From: Clostridia bacterium
GTDB taxonomy: Bacteria; Bacillota; Clostridia; Oscillospirales; CAG-272
DNA: 64,000 nt
Assembly: GCA_017472305.1 (NCBI GenBank)
Contig: JAFUQP010000028.1
Coordinates: forward strand, 43,631-107,630
Direction: 5' to 3'
Shown here: piece by piece, positions 16,239-25,333 of the stretch
Layout: every line of letters starts with the position of its first letter
How positions within the stretch are numbered: the first letter of the stretch is position 1
Notes under the pieces: generated by a model
Told to the model about the DNA's origin: nothing
The model's input: only the letters and a program-made list of their open reading frames with translations
Database searches by the model: none
Translations under genes and position numbers: made by a program

Positions 16239-16309
16239 TGCATAATGCAAAATGCATAATGCAGAATGAAAAAATGCATAATGCATAATGCAGAATGCAA
16301 AATTGAACT
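16239..16309 (+). repeat. AATGCATAATGC-type short repeat tract
   Basis: Several near-identical runs of AATGCATAATGC and AATGCAGAATGC follow prfB. The same words occur in inverted orientation at 16539-16575 (ATTCTGCATTATGCATTC), just past the MATE gene, so the two tracts form long inverted repeats around about 230 bp. Confidence 0.7.
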
Positions 16310-16333
16310 TGTTGGATTGTTCATACAAGCCAG

Positions 16334-16405
16334 CTTGCAAAGTCCGCACTTGGATTCGTTCCCTTTCAGATAATATCATCAGATTTTCGGCACTTTAGGT
16401 AAGAA
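16334..16405. repeat. Dispersed 72-bp intergenic repeat, first copy
   Basis: This 72-nt segment beginning CTTGCAAAGTCCGCACTTGG and ending GCACTTTAGGTAAGAA matches 63929-64000 without gaps and with 6 differences. It looks like the right-hand part of a non-coding mobile element. The remainder of the 341-bp gap between prfB and the MATE gene holds the short repeats and the terminator listed here. Confidence 0.75.
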
Positions 16406-16446
16406 TCATAAAATATAATTTAAATAATTCGAAATTGTTTTAAAAG

Positions 16447-16482
16447 AAAGAGTCTCACTTCACTACTGAAATGAGGCTCTTT
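16447..16482. terminator. Bidirectional terminator between prfB and the MATE gene
   Basis: The arms AAAGAGTCTCACTTCA (16447-16462) and TGAAATGAGGCTCTTT (16467-16482) pair over about 16 bp with a 4-nt loop; it is T-rich on both outer sides. Confidence 0.75.
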
Positions 16483-16538
16483 GTTATTATCATTTTGCTT
16501 TCGTTCGCGTTTGCGGTATGATAATCCGTCAAGCTTGA

Positions 16539-16575
16539 TTCTGCATTCTGCATTATGCATTCTGCATTTTGAATT
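16539..16575 (-). repeat. Inverted copy of the short AATGCATAATGC-type repeat
   Basis: CATTCTGCATTATGCATTC words, the reverse complement of the tract at 16239-16309. It abuts the stop of the MATE gene. Confidence 0.65.
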
Positions 16576-17914
16576 AATACCTGTATTTTTTCCGCATTGC
16601 GATAAGGAACGTGAGTGTTACCGCAAGCGACAGAAGCTCAGCGGCGACGGTTGCGTACCAGACTCCGTCGAGGGCGAATATCAGCGGCAGGACAAGCACC
16701 GTGAGAACCTGGAAAACGAGGGTACGAAGAAAGGAAATTACCGCCGACACGGCGCCGTTATTGAGGGCGGTAAAGAAGGACGAGCCGAAGATATTAAAGC
16801 CCGCGAAGAGATAGCCGAAGGAGAAGATAATAAAGCCGCGCGTCGTCATATCGCACAGTGCTTTGTCGTAGCCGACGAACACGAGCGAGAGCGGCCTTGC
16901 AAGCAGAAGCGCCGAGATAAGCATTGCAAGAGAGGTGATGGCGATAATGTTCACGCTCTTCTTTCTGAGGCTCTGAAGCTCGTCGGTATTGCCCGCGCCG
17001 AAGTGGTAGCTGACTATGGGTGCTGAGCCCATAACGAAGCCTATGAAAATCGCGATAAAGATAAATCCGACGTACATTATGGTGCCGTAGGCGGCGACTC
17101 CGTCCTCTCCCGCGTAGTGCATAAGCTGAAGGTTATAGAGCATATTTACAACCGACATTGCGATATTGCTCATAAGCTCCGAGGAGCCGTTGACAGAGGC
17201 GGCAAGGAGCATTTTCGGATAGAGGTGGGTTTTGCCGAGGTGGAGAGTCGAGGAGTTCTTTGACGAGAAGTAAACAAGCGGAATCACTCCGCCGACAATC
17301 TGGCTTGTAGCCGTGGCAAGAGCCGCGCCGACAAGTCCCAGCGGAATAACCGCGACGAGCAGTGCGTCAAGCAGCATATTCGTAACACCCGCACCGACGA
17401 TAACGAGAAGCCCGAGCTTCGGGCGCTCGGCGGTAATAAAGAAGGACTGGAAGGTGTTCTGTAGCATAAAGAACGGAAGTCCTATAAGCACAAACCGCGA
17501 GTAAATAACGCAGTCCTCGAGCATCTCGCCAGAAGCGCCGAGCAGCGCCGCAATAGGACGGACGAAAATCATACCGAGAATAGCAAGCAAGCTACCCGAA
17601 ACTATTGTTACGTAGATTATCGTCGAGAAATACTCGTTTGCGCGCTTGCTGTCGCCAAGCCCGAAGGTTTTCGCCACTATCGCGCAGCCGCCCGTACCGA
17701 GCATAAAGCCGACGGCGCCGAGCATTACAAGAAGCGGCATAATGAGATTGACCGCCGCGAATGCGGTCTTGCCGACGAAGTTCGATACGAACAGTCCGTC
17801 AACGACACCGTAAATCGAGGTGAATATCATCATTATTATCGAGGGAATAACGAATTTTATTAATCTTTTATATCCGAAATGGTCGGAGAGCTGAATTATT
17901 TCCTTGTTTTTCAT
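16574..17914 (-). CDS. MATE-family efflux transporter
   Basis: Membrane exporter of the multidrug and toxic compound extrusion family, driven by Na+ or H+. The 446-residue protein has about 12 hydrophobic segments in two similar halves (FVIPSIIMMIFTSIYGVVDG near the N-terminus, with the counterpart beginning near residue 235). The motif YGVVDGLFVSNFVG resembles the first-half signature of the family. The ATG at 17914 (AAGGA 8 nt upstream) is preferred over the open frame to 17941. The substrate cannot be told from sequence, and no regulator is adjacent. Confidence 0.88.
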   Translation of the reverse strand: MKNKEIIQLSDHFGYKRLIKFVIPSIIMMIFTSIYGVVDGLFVSNFVGKTAFAAVNLIMPLLVMLGAVGFMLGTGGCAIVAKTFGLGDSKRANEYFSTIIYVTIVSGSLLAILGMIFVRPIAALLGASGEMLEDCVIYSRFVLIGLPFFMLQNTFQSFFITAERPKLGLLVIVGAGVTNMLLDALLVAVIPLGLVGAALATATSQIVGGVIPLVYFSSKNSSTLHLGKTHLYPKMLLAASVNGSSELMSNIAMSVVNMLYNLQLMHYAGEDGVAAYGTIMYVGFIFIAIFIGFVMGSAPIVSYHFGAGNTDELQSLRKKSVNIIAITSLAMLISALLLARPLSLVFVGYDKALCDMTTRGFIIFSFGYLFAGFNIFGSSFFTALNNGAVSAVISFLRTLVFQVLTVLVLPLIFALDGVWYATVAAELLSLAVTLTFLIAMRKKYRY

Positions 17915-18054
17915 GGAGTTGTCCTTATCGTATTGCGGCAAACAGCACAGACTTTGCCAAGTTATTATTATATCACTACTTCAGAGAAATTGCAAGCGGC
18001 AGAGTGCTTTTTACCGCATATAAAATCTTTTCTGTAAATTTACCTATAATTATA

Positions 18055-18083
18055 TTGAATTTTTAAATTAATTGTGCTATACT
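18055..18083 (+). promoter_or_regulatory. Promoter of proBAC
   Basis: -35 TTGAAT (18055-18060), 17-bp spacer, -10 TATACT (18078-18083). The -10 box is one arm of a perfect dyad, TATACT-CTTT-AGTATA (18078-18093), which could be an operator covering the start site. Confidence 0.65.
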
Positions 18084-18118
18084 CTTTAGTATACTAAAAT
18101 CCCCTATGGAGCAGGAAA

Positions 18119-18883
18119 ATGAGAGCAGTCATAAAAATAGGAACATCAACCCTGACACACCAGAACGGCTCGGTCAACATCAGGAGAATCGAGTCGCTAT
18201 GCAAGATTATCAGCGATATAAAGAACTCGGGAGCCGAGATTGTACTCGTTTCATCGGGTGCTATCGGTATGGGCGTAGGAAAGCTCCGCCTCGGCGCGCG
18301 CCCCTCGGATATCGCGGGCAAGCAGGCATGTGCGGCGGTCGGTCAGTGCGAGCTGATGTATATTTACGACAAGCTCTTTGCCGAATATAATCACACCGTG
18401 GCACAGCTGCTTCTGACTGCGCCCGACCTCGACTCTGAGGACAGACACGAGAAGTTCAATAACACAATAGAGAGGCTGCTGCTTCTCGGAGTTTTGCCGA
18501 TTATCAACGAAAACGACACGGTTGCCACCGAGGAAATCGAATTCGGTGACAACGACACTCTCGCCGCGCGGATTGCGGTGAGTATTAAGGCAGACCTACT
18601 CGTTCTGCTATCGGACATCGACGGACTCTACACAGCCGACCCGAGAAAGCACAAGGACGCAAGGCTCATTACCGAGGTCAGAGAGCTTAACGGCGAGATT
18701 ATGTCGCTTGCTGAGGGCGCCGGCTCCTCGCTCGGCACGGGCGGTATGGAAACGAAGCTTCGCGCGGCAAAAATCGCGACCGAGTGCGGCACTGATATGA
18801 TTATTGCAAACGGCGAGCGTCCCGAGCTTATCTACGACATCTTCGACGGTGTACCCACGGGCACGCGCTTTTACTCGAAATAA
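18119..18883 (+). CDS. proB: Glutamate 5-kinase
   Basis: First step of proline synthesis: phosphorylates L-glutamate to gamma-glutamyl phosphate. The amino-acid kinase fold is evident: KIGTSTLT at the N-terminus, LVSSGAIGMGVGKL, INENDTVATEEIEFGDND and DIDGLYTADPR, then GTGGMETKLRAAKIA. The protein is 254 residues and ends after the kinase domain; it lacks the C-terminal PUA domain present in many ProB enzymes. It is the first gene of a compact proB-proA-proC cluster (9 bp to proA). Confidence 0.93.
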   Translation: MRAVIKIGTSTLTHQNGSVNIRRIESLCKIISDIKNSGAEIVLVSSGAIGMGVGKLRLGARPSDIAGKQACAAVGQCELMYIYDKLFAEYNHTVAQLLLTAPDLDSEDRHEKFNNTIERLLLLGVLPIINENDTVATEEIEFGDNDTLAARIAVSIKADLLVLLSDIDGLYTADPRKHKDARLITEVRELNGEIMSLAEGAGSSLGTGGMETKLRAAKIATECGTDMIIANGERPELIYDIFDGVPTGTRFYSK

Positions 18884-18892
18884 GGAGAGAAA

Positions 18893-20158
18893 ATGGAAGA
18901 AAACAAAACCCTCGCCCTCTGTAAGGTTGCCCGCGCGGCGGTGCGCGAGCTTATCGGAGTGGACGACGAAAAGATAAACAAGGCTCTTAAGCTTATGGCT
19001 GACGAGCTTGTACGCGACACCAACAGAATACTCGTGGCAAACGCGCTCGACCTCGATGCGGCAAAGGCTACAATCTCAGAGGTTATGCTTGACAGGCTTC
19101 GTCTTGACCCCTCGCGTATACGCGCTATGGCGGACGGAATCCGCGAGATTGCAAAGCTTCCCTCGCCCCTCGGCAGAGTGCTTGAAACCGTTGACAGACC
19201 TAACGGACTGAAAATCGAGAAGGTTTCGGTGCCGATTGGTGTAATTGCCATAATATACGAGTCGCGCCCCAACGTAACCTCCGACGCGGCCGCTCTTGCG
19301 CTGAAGTCGGGCAACGTATGTATTCTTAAGTCGGGCAAGGAAGCCCACCGCTCGGCGGCGGCTATAGTCGAGGCAATGAAGCGCGGACTTCGCCGCGCGG
19401 GACTCACCGAACACGCGGTAAGCCTTGTTCCGGACGTTACGCGAGAGGGCGCTAATACCCTTATGCGCGCGACGGGGCTCGTTGACCTGCTTATTCCGAG
19501 AGGAGGCGCGGGGCTTATCCGTGCCTGTGTTGAGAACGCGACCGTTCCAACACTTGAAACAGGTACGGGAATTTGCCATATCTTCGTTGACAGAGATGCC
19601 GATATCGAGAAGGCTCTTTCTATTATCAACAACGCGAAAACCAGCCGCCCCTCGGTCTGCAACGCCTGCGAGGTCTGCCTCGTTGATGCCGATATTGCAG
19701 GGGAGCTGCTACCGAGGCTTCGCGAGCTGCTCGTGGACAGAAGAATTGCCGAGGGCAAGACTCCCGTTGAGCTAAGGCTTGACGAAAAAGCCGCACATAT
19801 CATTGACGGCACTATGGCAGGTGACGCTGACTTCGACACCGAGTTTTTAGACTATATCCTTGCAGTCAAGGTTGTGTCGGGACTTGCAGAGGCGGTAGAG
19901 CATATCGCTCTTCACTCAACGCACCACTCCGAGGCGATAATCACCGAGAACGAGGCGGCGGCGCGTGTGTTCTGTGCAGGGGTTGACTCGGCGGCGGTAT
20001 ACATCAACGCCTCGACGAGATTTACCGACGGCGGTGAGTTCGGACTCGGCTGCGAGATGGGTATTTCCACTCAGAAGCTTCACGCAAGAGGCCCTCTCGG
20101 TATCAGAGAGCTGACGACCTACAAGTATATAATAAGCGGAAACGGACAGATAAGATAA
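18893..20158 (+). CDS. proA: Gamma-glutamyl phosphate reductase
   Basis: NADPH-dependent reductase making glutamate-5-semialdehyde, of the aldehyde dehydrogenase superfamily. The 421-residue length is typical. Signatures include [20 protein letters not shown] in the form [34 protein letters not shown], and the catalytic cysteine in [14 protein letters not shown], with [18 protein letters not shown] near the end. AAGGAGAG precedes the ATG. ProB and ProA normally channel the unstable acyl phosphate, consistent with their adjacency. Confidence 0.94.
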   Translation: MEENKTLALCKVARAAVRELIGVDDEKINKALKLMADELVRDTNRILVANALDLDAAKATISEVMLDRLRLDPSRIRAMADGIREIAKLPSPLGRVLETVDRPNGLKIEKVSVPIGVIAIIYESRPNVTSDAAALALKSGNVCILKSGKEAHRSAAAIVEAMKRGLRRAGLTEHAVSLVPDVTREGANTLMRATGLVDLLIPRGGAGLIRACVENATVPTLETGTGICHIFVDRDADIEKALSIINNAKTSRPSVCNACEVCLVDADIAGELLPRLRELLVDRRIAEGKTPVELRLDEKAAHIIDGTMAGDADFDTEFLDYILAVKVVSGLAEAVEHIALHSTHHSEAIITENEAAARVFCAGVDSAAVYINASTRFTDGGEFGLGCEMGISTQKLHARGPLGIRELTTYKYIISGNGQIR

Positions 20159-20243
20159 CGCTATGCTCTTCGGAAATCAGCACGGCGGCGCAGTGCCGAC
20201 CTTGCGATTAAGGTTCGGAAAGAGAGCAGAACAGGAGAGAAAA

Positions 20244-21035
20244 ATGAAGGTAGGATTTATTGGTTGCGGTAATATGGGCGGTGCGCTCGCACGCGCCGTA
20301 ATATCGGTAATGCAAACTAATGTTTACGTAAACGACTATGACAAGGAGAAGGCAGAGGCGTTTTGCAGGGACACGGGTGCAGAATATCGCTCGGGCGCGG
20401 ATATTTGCCGCGAGTGCGATTTCATCTTCCTCGGAGTAAAGCCCGCGGTCCTTCCCTCTCTTCTTACGGCGCTTGACTCGCATATTCAAGAAAACAAGCG
20501 CTCAACCCTCGTTTCTATGGCGGCAGGCGTCGCTATCTCAAAAATCGAGGCGGCGCTCACCTCGCCTCACGCGATAATCAGAATTATGCCAAACACCCCC
20601 GTCGCGATTGGCAAGGGTATGATTACCTGGTGTAATAACGACCTCGTTACAGAGAAGGTGCAGGACGAGTTTCTTAAGATTATGTCGGGCGCGGGAAGGC
20701 TTGACCGAATTTCCGAGGGCCTTATCGACGCGGCAAGCGCGGTTGCAGGCTGCGGCCCTGCGTTCGTGTATATGTTCCTCGAGGCTCTTGCCGACGGCGG
20801 TGTCGAGTGCGGTCTGCCGAGGGACAAGGCTATGCTCTACGCTGTCGAAACGCTCAAGGGCGCTGCCGATATGGTCGAGCAGACCGGCAAGCACCCGGGA
20901 CTCCTCAAGGACGAGGTTTGCAGCCCCGGCGGCAGCACAATAGAGGGTGTCAGAGCGCTCGAGGAGGGTGCGTTCCGCGCGACGGCGGCAGGTGCCGTTA
21001 TTGCCGCGTTTGAGAAAACGAAGAAGCTCGGTTAA
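20244..21035 (+). CDS. proC: Pyrroline-5-carboxylate reductase
   Basis: Last step of proline synthesis, reducing pyrroline-5-carboxylate with NAD(P)H. The N-terminal Rossmann motif MKVGFIGCGNMGGALARAV fixes the start at 20244, which has AGGAGAG in front; the frame upstream to 20163 is not conserved-looking. Other signatures are IRIMPNTPVAIGKGM and the C-terminal GKHPGLLKDEVCSPGGSTIEG, given here as pieces of the P5CR signature. It is 263 residues long. It completes the proBAC cluster and is followed by a strong terminator. Confidence 0.94.
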   Translation: MKVGFIGCGNMGGALARAVISVMQTNVYVNDYDKEKAEAFCRDTGAEYRSGADICRECDFIFLGVKPAVLPSLLTALDSHIQENKRSTLVSMAAGVAISKIEAALTSPHAIIRIMPNTPVAIGKGMITWCNNDLVTEKVQDEFLKIMSGAGRLDRISEGLIDAASAVAGCGPAFVYMFLEALADGGVECGLPRDKAMLYAVETLKGAADMVEQTGKHPGLLKDEVCSPGGSTIEGVRALEEGAFRATAAGAVIAAFEKTKKLG

Positions 21036-21052
21036 TAAATAGAGAAAACAAA

Positions 21053-21098
21053 AAAGAGTGATGTACACTGTCGGTAGTCGATAGGTGCATCGCTCTTT
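21053..21098 (+). terminator. Terminator of proBAC
   Basis: A 14-bp stem with G-U pairs (21053-21066 with 21085-21098) is followed by ATTTTTTT. Confidence 0.75.
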
Positions 21099-21162
21099 AT
21101 TTTTTTGCCTGTCGTTAAGGCTTTTTCTTTACTTAGTAGTAATAAATCAGCTCGAAGCTATA

Positions 21163-21873
21163 CTAAACAAGCTCGAGAAGCTCGTCGTAGCCTCCGTGCG
21201 GGAAGCTGTCAAGTGTCACTCCGTTCGTTTCAAGCAGGCAGTCGGTAAGTATAAATACCTTCATTCCCGCCTTTTTGGCGTTGCCGTCGTCGGTGGTATC
21301 GTTGCCGACCATAAGGCACTCCTCGGGAAGAACGCCGAGCGCCTTTGCAAGAGTCCTGTAATAGTCGGGGTTCGGCTTTGTGTAGCGGCTGTTTTCGTAG
21401 GTGGTGATTATCTCAAAATCCTCTCTTGAAATGCCCGCCCACCTCATTCTCTCGAGAGTTGCAACCCTCGGAAAAACGGGGTTTGTCGCAAGGACGAGGC
21501 GATAGCCGCGCGACTTAAGCTCCTTCACAACCTCGTCGGCGCGCGAGGAGTATCCGACCTCTGACTGAATTTTCGGGAAGCGCTTGTCGTAGAACTCCTC
21601 AAAGAGCGGCTCGTCTACACGGCAGTCCTTGCCGTATGCCGCCGAGAAGCTCTTCCAGAAAATATTCTCGTTTGTGTCGCTGCCGTCGTTGGTTACCATT
21701 TTGTATATTCCGACCTTCATAGCCTCGGAGAAGCGCTTCGGGTCGTAGCCGTCGCCTGCGAGCTTTTCGGTTAAGGACTTGAAATAGACTCGCACAAAAT
21801 AATTCTGGTCAAGCGGAAGCAGCGTTCCGTCGAGGTCAAAGAGTATCGCCTTCAGATTTTCGAGTTTTACCAT
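21163..21873 (-). CDS. HAD-superfamily hydrolase
   Basis: Probable phosphatase of 236 residues. HAD motif I is ILFDLDGTLLPLD, motif II is LVLATNPVFP (Thr in place of the usual Ser/Thr), the motif III lysine is in TKPNPDYYR, and motif IV is LMVGNDTTDDGNAKKAG. A helical cap of about 90 residues lies between motifs I and II. The substrate is unknown. It follows the AraC-type gene by 42 bp on the same strand, suggesting co-transcription. Confidence 0.85.
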   Translation of the reverse strand: MVKLENLKAILFDLDGTLLPLDQNYFVRVYFKSLTEKLAGDGYDPKRFSEAMKVGIYKMVTNDGSDTNENIFWKSFSAAYGKDCRVDEPLFEEFYDKRFPKIQSEVGYSSRADEVVKELKSRGYRLVLATNPVFPRVATLERMRWAGISREDFEIITTYENSRYTKPNPDYYRTLAKALGVLPEECLMVGNDTTDDGNAKKAGMKVFILTDCLLETNGVTLDSFPHGGYDELLELV

Positions 21874-21915
21874 TTTATTTCCTATTATAATTATAATTGT
21901 ATTCTTTATTTCCCG

Positions 21916-22782
21916 TCACTTTCCGCGGTATTCAAGAGGTGACATACCTACCATCTTCTTGAAGGCGCGGGAGAAATTGTGTATCGATGAGTAGGCAAGC
22001 ATATCCGAAATTCTGCTCACCGACAGCTCCTCCTGACGGAGCAGCCGCTTTGCCTCGGCAATCTTCAGCTTGGCAAAATACCCCATCGGGCTATCGTCGG
22101 TGTACTCGGCAAAGAGCTTTGAAAGCTGGGACTTGCCCATATAAAAGCGGTTGCAGATATCGGCAAGACAAAGGTCACGGTAAACGTTTTCCTCAAGATA
22201 AGAAACCACAAGCTCGGCAATAGAGCTCTGTGCGAGCGCACGGGAGTTCTCGGTGCGGACTGCCGATATTCCGCCCTCATCGCTGCGAAGCAGAATAAGC
22301 AGAAACTCGGTAAGATAGCAGCCGAGCAGCTGAAGCGCCCCCTCAGGGACAGGCAAATCCCAAAGCACGTTGCGATTGTCAACATCACCGAGCGCCTCGC
22401 CGAGTGCCTCGCGCGCCTCGTTCTTGAAGATATTCATAAGAGTTCTGCCTGTCTTGTCAAGCGAGAAAATCTTCTTGTCAAAATGGCGCATTGCCTCGCT
22501 GTCCGACGAGAAGGACACAATCAGAAGGTCATTTGGCTCTGCCCTGCCCGATACGTGCGCGTGCAGCTCGCCCGGGCGGTGAAAAATGACCTCGCCCTGT
22601 CTGACGGCTCTGCCGATACCGTCGGTAACAACGTTAATCTGCCCCGAGTCAACGTAAACCATTTCCCAGAAATCGTGCCTCTCGGGCGGATGCGAGAAAT
22701 CCTTACCTAATTCAAAATAATAAATGCAGTTAAAGCCGAGAAGCTCTATTTCCTTCTCGATTTTCCGAAGTCCAAATTCCAT
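21916..22782 (-). CDS. AraC-family transcriptional regulator
   Basis: A 288-residue regulator with an N-terminal cupin-like sensing domain (WEMVYVDSGQINVVTDG and then GEVIFHRPGELHAHV) and a C-terminal double helix-turn-helix (LCLADICNRFYMGKSQLSKL; ISDMLAYSSIHNFSRAFKK; GMSPLEYRGK). The frame is open to 22881 through an AT-rich repeat, but the ATG at 22782 fits the family start. The cupin domain suggests a carbohydrate effector, and the divergent sugar kinase/aldolase genes 0.7 kb away are the likely targets. The gene may be transcribed from 23317-23345 with a long leader through the hairpin array. Confidence 0.88.
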   Translation of the reverse strand: MEFGLRKIEKEIELLGFNCIYYFELGKDFSHPPERHDFWEMVYVDSGQINVVTDGIGRAVRQGEVIFHRPGELHAHVSGRAEPNDLLIVSFSSDSEAMRHFDKKIFSLDKTGRTLMNIFKNEAREALGEALGDVDNRNVLWDLPVPEGALQLLGCYLTEFLLILLRSDEGGISAVRTENSRALAQSSIAELVVSYLEENVYRDLCLADICNRFYMGKSQLSKLFAEYTDDSPMGYFAKLKIAEAKRLLRQEELSVSRISDMLAYSSIHNFSRAFKKMVGMSPLEYRGK

Positions 22783-22795
22783 AAAACACCGATTA

Positions 22796-22858
22796 AAAAG
22801 TTGAAAATTGAAAATTAAAAGTTGAAAATTGATAATTGATAGTTGAAAGTTGATAGAC
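22796..22858 (-). repeat. AT-rich short tandem repeat upstream of the AraC gene
   Basis: Imperfect repeats of GTTGAAAATTGA/GTTGATAATTGA words over about 60 bp. Translated in frame they give a spurious hydrophobic extension of the AraC protein. Confidence 0.7.
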
Positions 22859-22861
22859 GGA

Positions 22862-23265
22862 GAGAATGTTTGTGCCGTCAAATCAAGAAACGGCTGGATT
22901 TGAATTAGAAGCGTCGTTCTCGAGCGACGGCGTACAAGGGTACGGCGAGGAGAGCGTGGCGGTTATAAACAAATCCGCGTTTCCGTCGTTGAAGTGAGAA
23001 TATTTGTGCCGTCAAATCAGGAAACGGTGAAATTTAGGATAGATGGGTTGTTCTCGAATGAAGGCGTACGAGGGTACGTCGATTGAGAGTGTGGCACATA
23101 TATTCAAATTTCACGTTTCCGTCATTGAAGTGAGAATGTTTGTACAATCTAATTAGGAAACGGCTGGATTTGAATTAGAAGCGTCGTTCTCGAGCGACGG
23201 CGTACAAAGGTACGGCGAACGAGAGAACGGCGGTTATAAACAAATCCAGCGTTTCCGTACTACGG
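22862..23265 (+). repeat. Three tandem covarying hairpin units of about 135 bp
   Basis: Units begin at 22862, 22996 and 23132 (GAGAATGTTT-like starts; periods 134 and 136). Each folds into a long hairpin. The outer stem in unit 3 is 23156-23172 with 23241-23256 (16 bp plus one bulged G); in unit 2 it is 23020-23035 with 23106-23120, with different base pairs but the same bulged G. The core is a 7-bp stem around TTCTC, an asymmetric loop GA(A/C)GG, then CGTAC-4nt-GTACG. Several pairs change in a compensatory way, and the wobble pairs are G-U only on the plus strand, pointing to a plus-strand RNA. Most of the 725-bp gap between the AraC and kinase genes is this array. Confidence 0.75.
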
Positions 23266-23316
23266 AAGATTTGACAAATTTTGCACACTTCCTGTTAAAT
23301 ACATTTTGATAAAAAT

Positions 23317-23345
23317 ATTGTATCATATATTTGTAAGAATGTCAA
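23317..23345 (-). promoter_or_regulatory. Consensus promoter reading toward the AraC gene
   Basis: Minus strand: -35 TTGACA (23340-23345), 17-bp spacer, -10 TACAAT (23317-23322). A transcript from here would run antisense through the hairpin array and give the AraC gene a leader of about 530 nt. Confidence 0.6.
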
Positions 23346-23507
23346 CCAGAGGCGGAGCTTTATTTTTAATTTTAGATTATTTGACTAAGATTTCAATATT
23401 TTGATGGGGGCTTTTTGTTAATTGCTCAACGCGCCGCAAACGTCCGCTTCATATCAAGAAAGCATTCGCCGCGGAATTCTTGAAAAACGCACAAAGGAGA
23501 TGCTCTT

Positions 23508-24458
23508 ATGCTAAAGGTGTGCTGTGTCGGAATACTCGTTGCCGATATTATTACAGAGCCCGTCCAGGGATACCCCGGTCGCGGTGTTCTCCGTCACGTG
23601 AATTCCATAACGCTCCATAACGGCGGAAACGCTATGACCGCCGCCATCAATCTGCGTAAAATGGGCGTCGATTCAAGGATTGTCGGTATGGTCGGAAACG
23701 ACTACTTCGGCTACTTCCTCGGAGATTGCCTTAAAAAAGTGGGTGTTGATACGAGGGGCCTCAAGTACAGCGAAAACACCCAAACCTCGGTTTCCGTAGT
23801 TCTGCTCGACTCCTCGGGCGAGCGCTCATTCCTTCATTGTGTCGGAACCAATGCCACACTTTCTATCTCGGATATCGACTTCGGGGTAGTCGAGGAATGC
23901 GACCTTGTGTTCGTCACAGGCACTTACCTATTAGGTAACTTCGACGGTGAAGAAACCCGCGACTTCCTAAAAAAATGCAAGGAAATGGGCAAAACGACCT
24001 TCCTAGACGTCTGCTGGGACGCAAAGGGCGAGTGGGGAAAAAAGCTCGATATGTGTATGCCCTACATCGACTTCCTTATGCCAAGCATCGACGAGGCAGT
24101 GAATATCGCGGGAGAAAGCGAGCCCGAGAAAATCGCTGACGTTTTTATGGCGCGCGGAACGAAGAACGTACTTATCAAGCTCGGCAGTAAGGGCGCATAC
24201 ATACGGCTTTCCGGTGAGGAGAAGGGCAAAATTTATCCCGCACTCCGCGGCATCGAAGCCGTAGATACAACGGGAGCCGGCGACAGCTTCTGCTCGGGAT
24301 TTCTTGCCGCATACGCGCGAGGCTACGAGCCGCACGACTGTATAAAAATTGCCAACGCAACAGGCGCGCTTAACGTCACGGCAAAGGGCGCGACGACGGG
24401 TATTCGCTCGTTTGAGGGAACACTCGATTTTATGAAGGAGAAATGCTACGGACTATAA
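23508..24458 (+). CDS. PfkB-family sugar kinase
   Basis: A 316-residue carbohydrate kinase of the ribokinase/PfkB family, phosphorylating a sugar or sugar-acid with ATP. Seen: the N-terminal VGILVADIITEPV, the substrate motif HNGGNAMTAAINLRKMG, and the catalytic anion-hole DTTGAGDSFCSGF with the base Asp. The start has AAAGGAG 8 nt upstream. It is directly followed by a class II aldolase gene (22 bp), a pairing used for kinase-then-aldolase cleavage of ketoses and deoxy-keto acids. The exact sugar is unknown. Confidence 0.87.
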   Translation: MLKVCCVGILVADIITEPVQGYPGRGVLRHVNSITLHNGGNAMTAAINLRKMGVDSRIVGMVGNDYFGYFLGDCLKKVGVDTRGLKYSENTQTSVSVVLLDSSGERSFLHCVGTNATLSISDIDFGVVEECDLVFVTGTYLLGNFDGEETRDFLKKCKEMGKTTFLDVCWDAKGEWGKKLDMCMPYIDFLMPSIDEAVNIAGESEPEKIADVFMARGTKNVLIKLGSKGAYIRLSGEEKGKIYPALRGIEAVDTTGAGDSFCSGFLAAYARGYEPHDCIKIANATGALNVTAKGATTGIRSFEGTLDFMKEKCYGL

Positions 24459-24480
24459 TTTCCGTAGGAAAGGAAATATT

Positions 24481-25308
24481 ATGTTAGTTACTCTTAAGGA
24501 AATTCTCGCCGAGGCAGAGCGCGGAAAATACGGCGTGGGCCTGTTTAATATGTTAAATCTCGAGATGGCACGCGGAATTATCGAGGCGGCGGAGGAGGAG
24601 AGAAGCCCTCTTATTCTCGGAGTTGCCGAGGTGCATCTGTCGCTTATCCCCTTCGACTACGCGGCGCTGATTATGAGGGATATCGCCTCTCGCGCGAGCG
24701 TTCCCGTCTGCCTTCACTTCGACCACGGCACAGACTTCGACAAAATTAAAGCGGCAGTTGACAGAGGCTTTTCCTCGGTTATGTACGACGGCTCGTCGCT
24801 CCCCTATGAGGAGAATATTAAAAACACCCTCGCGGTAAGCCGTATGGCACACAAAAAGGGGGTTTCGGTTGAGGCAGAGCTAGGCCACGTCGGTGGCGGC
24901 GAGGGCGGCACGGACGACGGAACCCAGGAGATGTATACGAGGGTTGACCAGGTGGTTGACTTCAACGAAAGAGCTGAGATTGACGCGCTCGCGGTTGCGA
25001 TAGGCACAGCACACGGAAAATACAAGACAAAGCCCGTGCTCGATATTGGCAGGCTTGCAGAAATCTACAAGGTTTCAAAAAATCCCCTCGTTCTCCACGG
25101 TGGCTCGGGACTCTCAAACGAGGACTTCAGAAATACGATAGATAACGGTATCAGAAAAATCAATATATGCACCGAGATGTGCGTTGCGGCAAGAGAGGCG
25201 TACATCGCCTCGGCAAACCACGAGATTATGTTCGCTGACGCAAAGAATGCAGTCAAGAATATCGTCAAGGGCAAGATGCAGCTGTTCGGCAGCTCGGGCA
25301 AGGCGTAA
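24481..25308 (+). CDS. Class II ketose-bisphosphate aldolase
   Basis: Zinc-dependent aldolase of the FbaA/GatY/IolJ family, 275 residues. Motifs: VPVCLHFDHGTDFDKI with the first zinc histidine and catalytic Asp region, VEAELGHVGGGEGG, AVAIGTAHGKY with a second zinc His, and LVLHGGSGLSNEDFR with the third, then INICTEM. The family cleaves fructose-1,6-, tagatose-1,6-bisphosphate or 2-deoxy-5-keto-gluconate-6-phosphate type substrates to dihydroxyacetone phosphate or a related triose plus an aldehyde. Its neighbour kinase would make the phosphorylated substrate. Confidence 0.88.
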   Translation: MLVTLKEILAEAERGKYGVGLFNMLNLEMARGIIEAAEEERSPLILGVAEVHLSLIPFDYAALIMRDIASRASVPVCLHFDHGTDFDKIKAAVDRGFSSVMYDGSSLPYEENIKNTLAVSRMAHKKGVSVEAELGHVGGGEGGTDDGTQEMYTRVDQVVDFNERAEIDALAVAIGTAHGKYKTKPVLDIGRLAEIYKVSKNPLVLHGGSGLSNEDFRNTIDNGIRKINICTEMCVAAREAYIASANHEIMFADAKNAVKNIVKGKMQLFGSSGKA

Positions 25309-25333
25309 GACAAAGCGCGCAAAATCCCCAAAA

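Noticed and set aside
22862-23265. CRISPR array
   Set aside because: The units are about 135 bp, only three, and differ internally with compensatory changes. There is no short repeat/unique spacer pattern and no cas gene.
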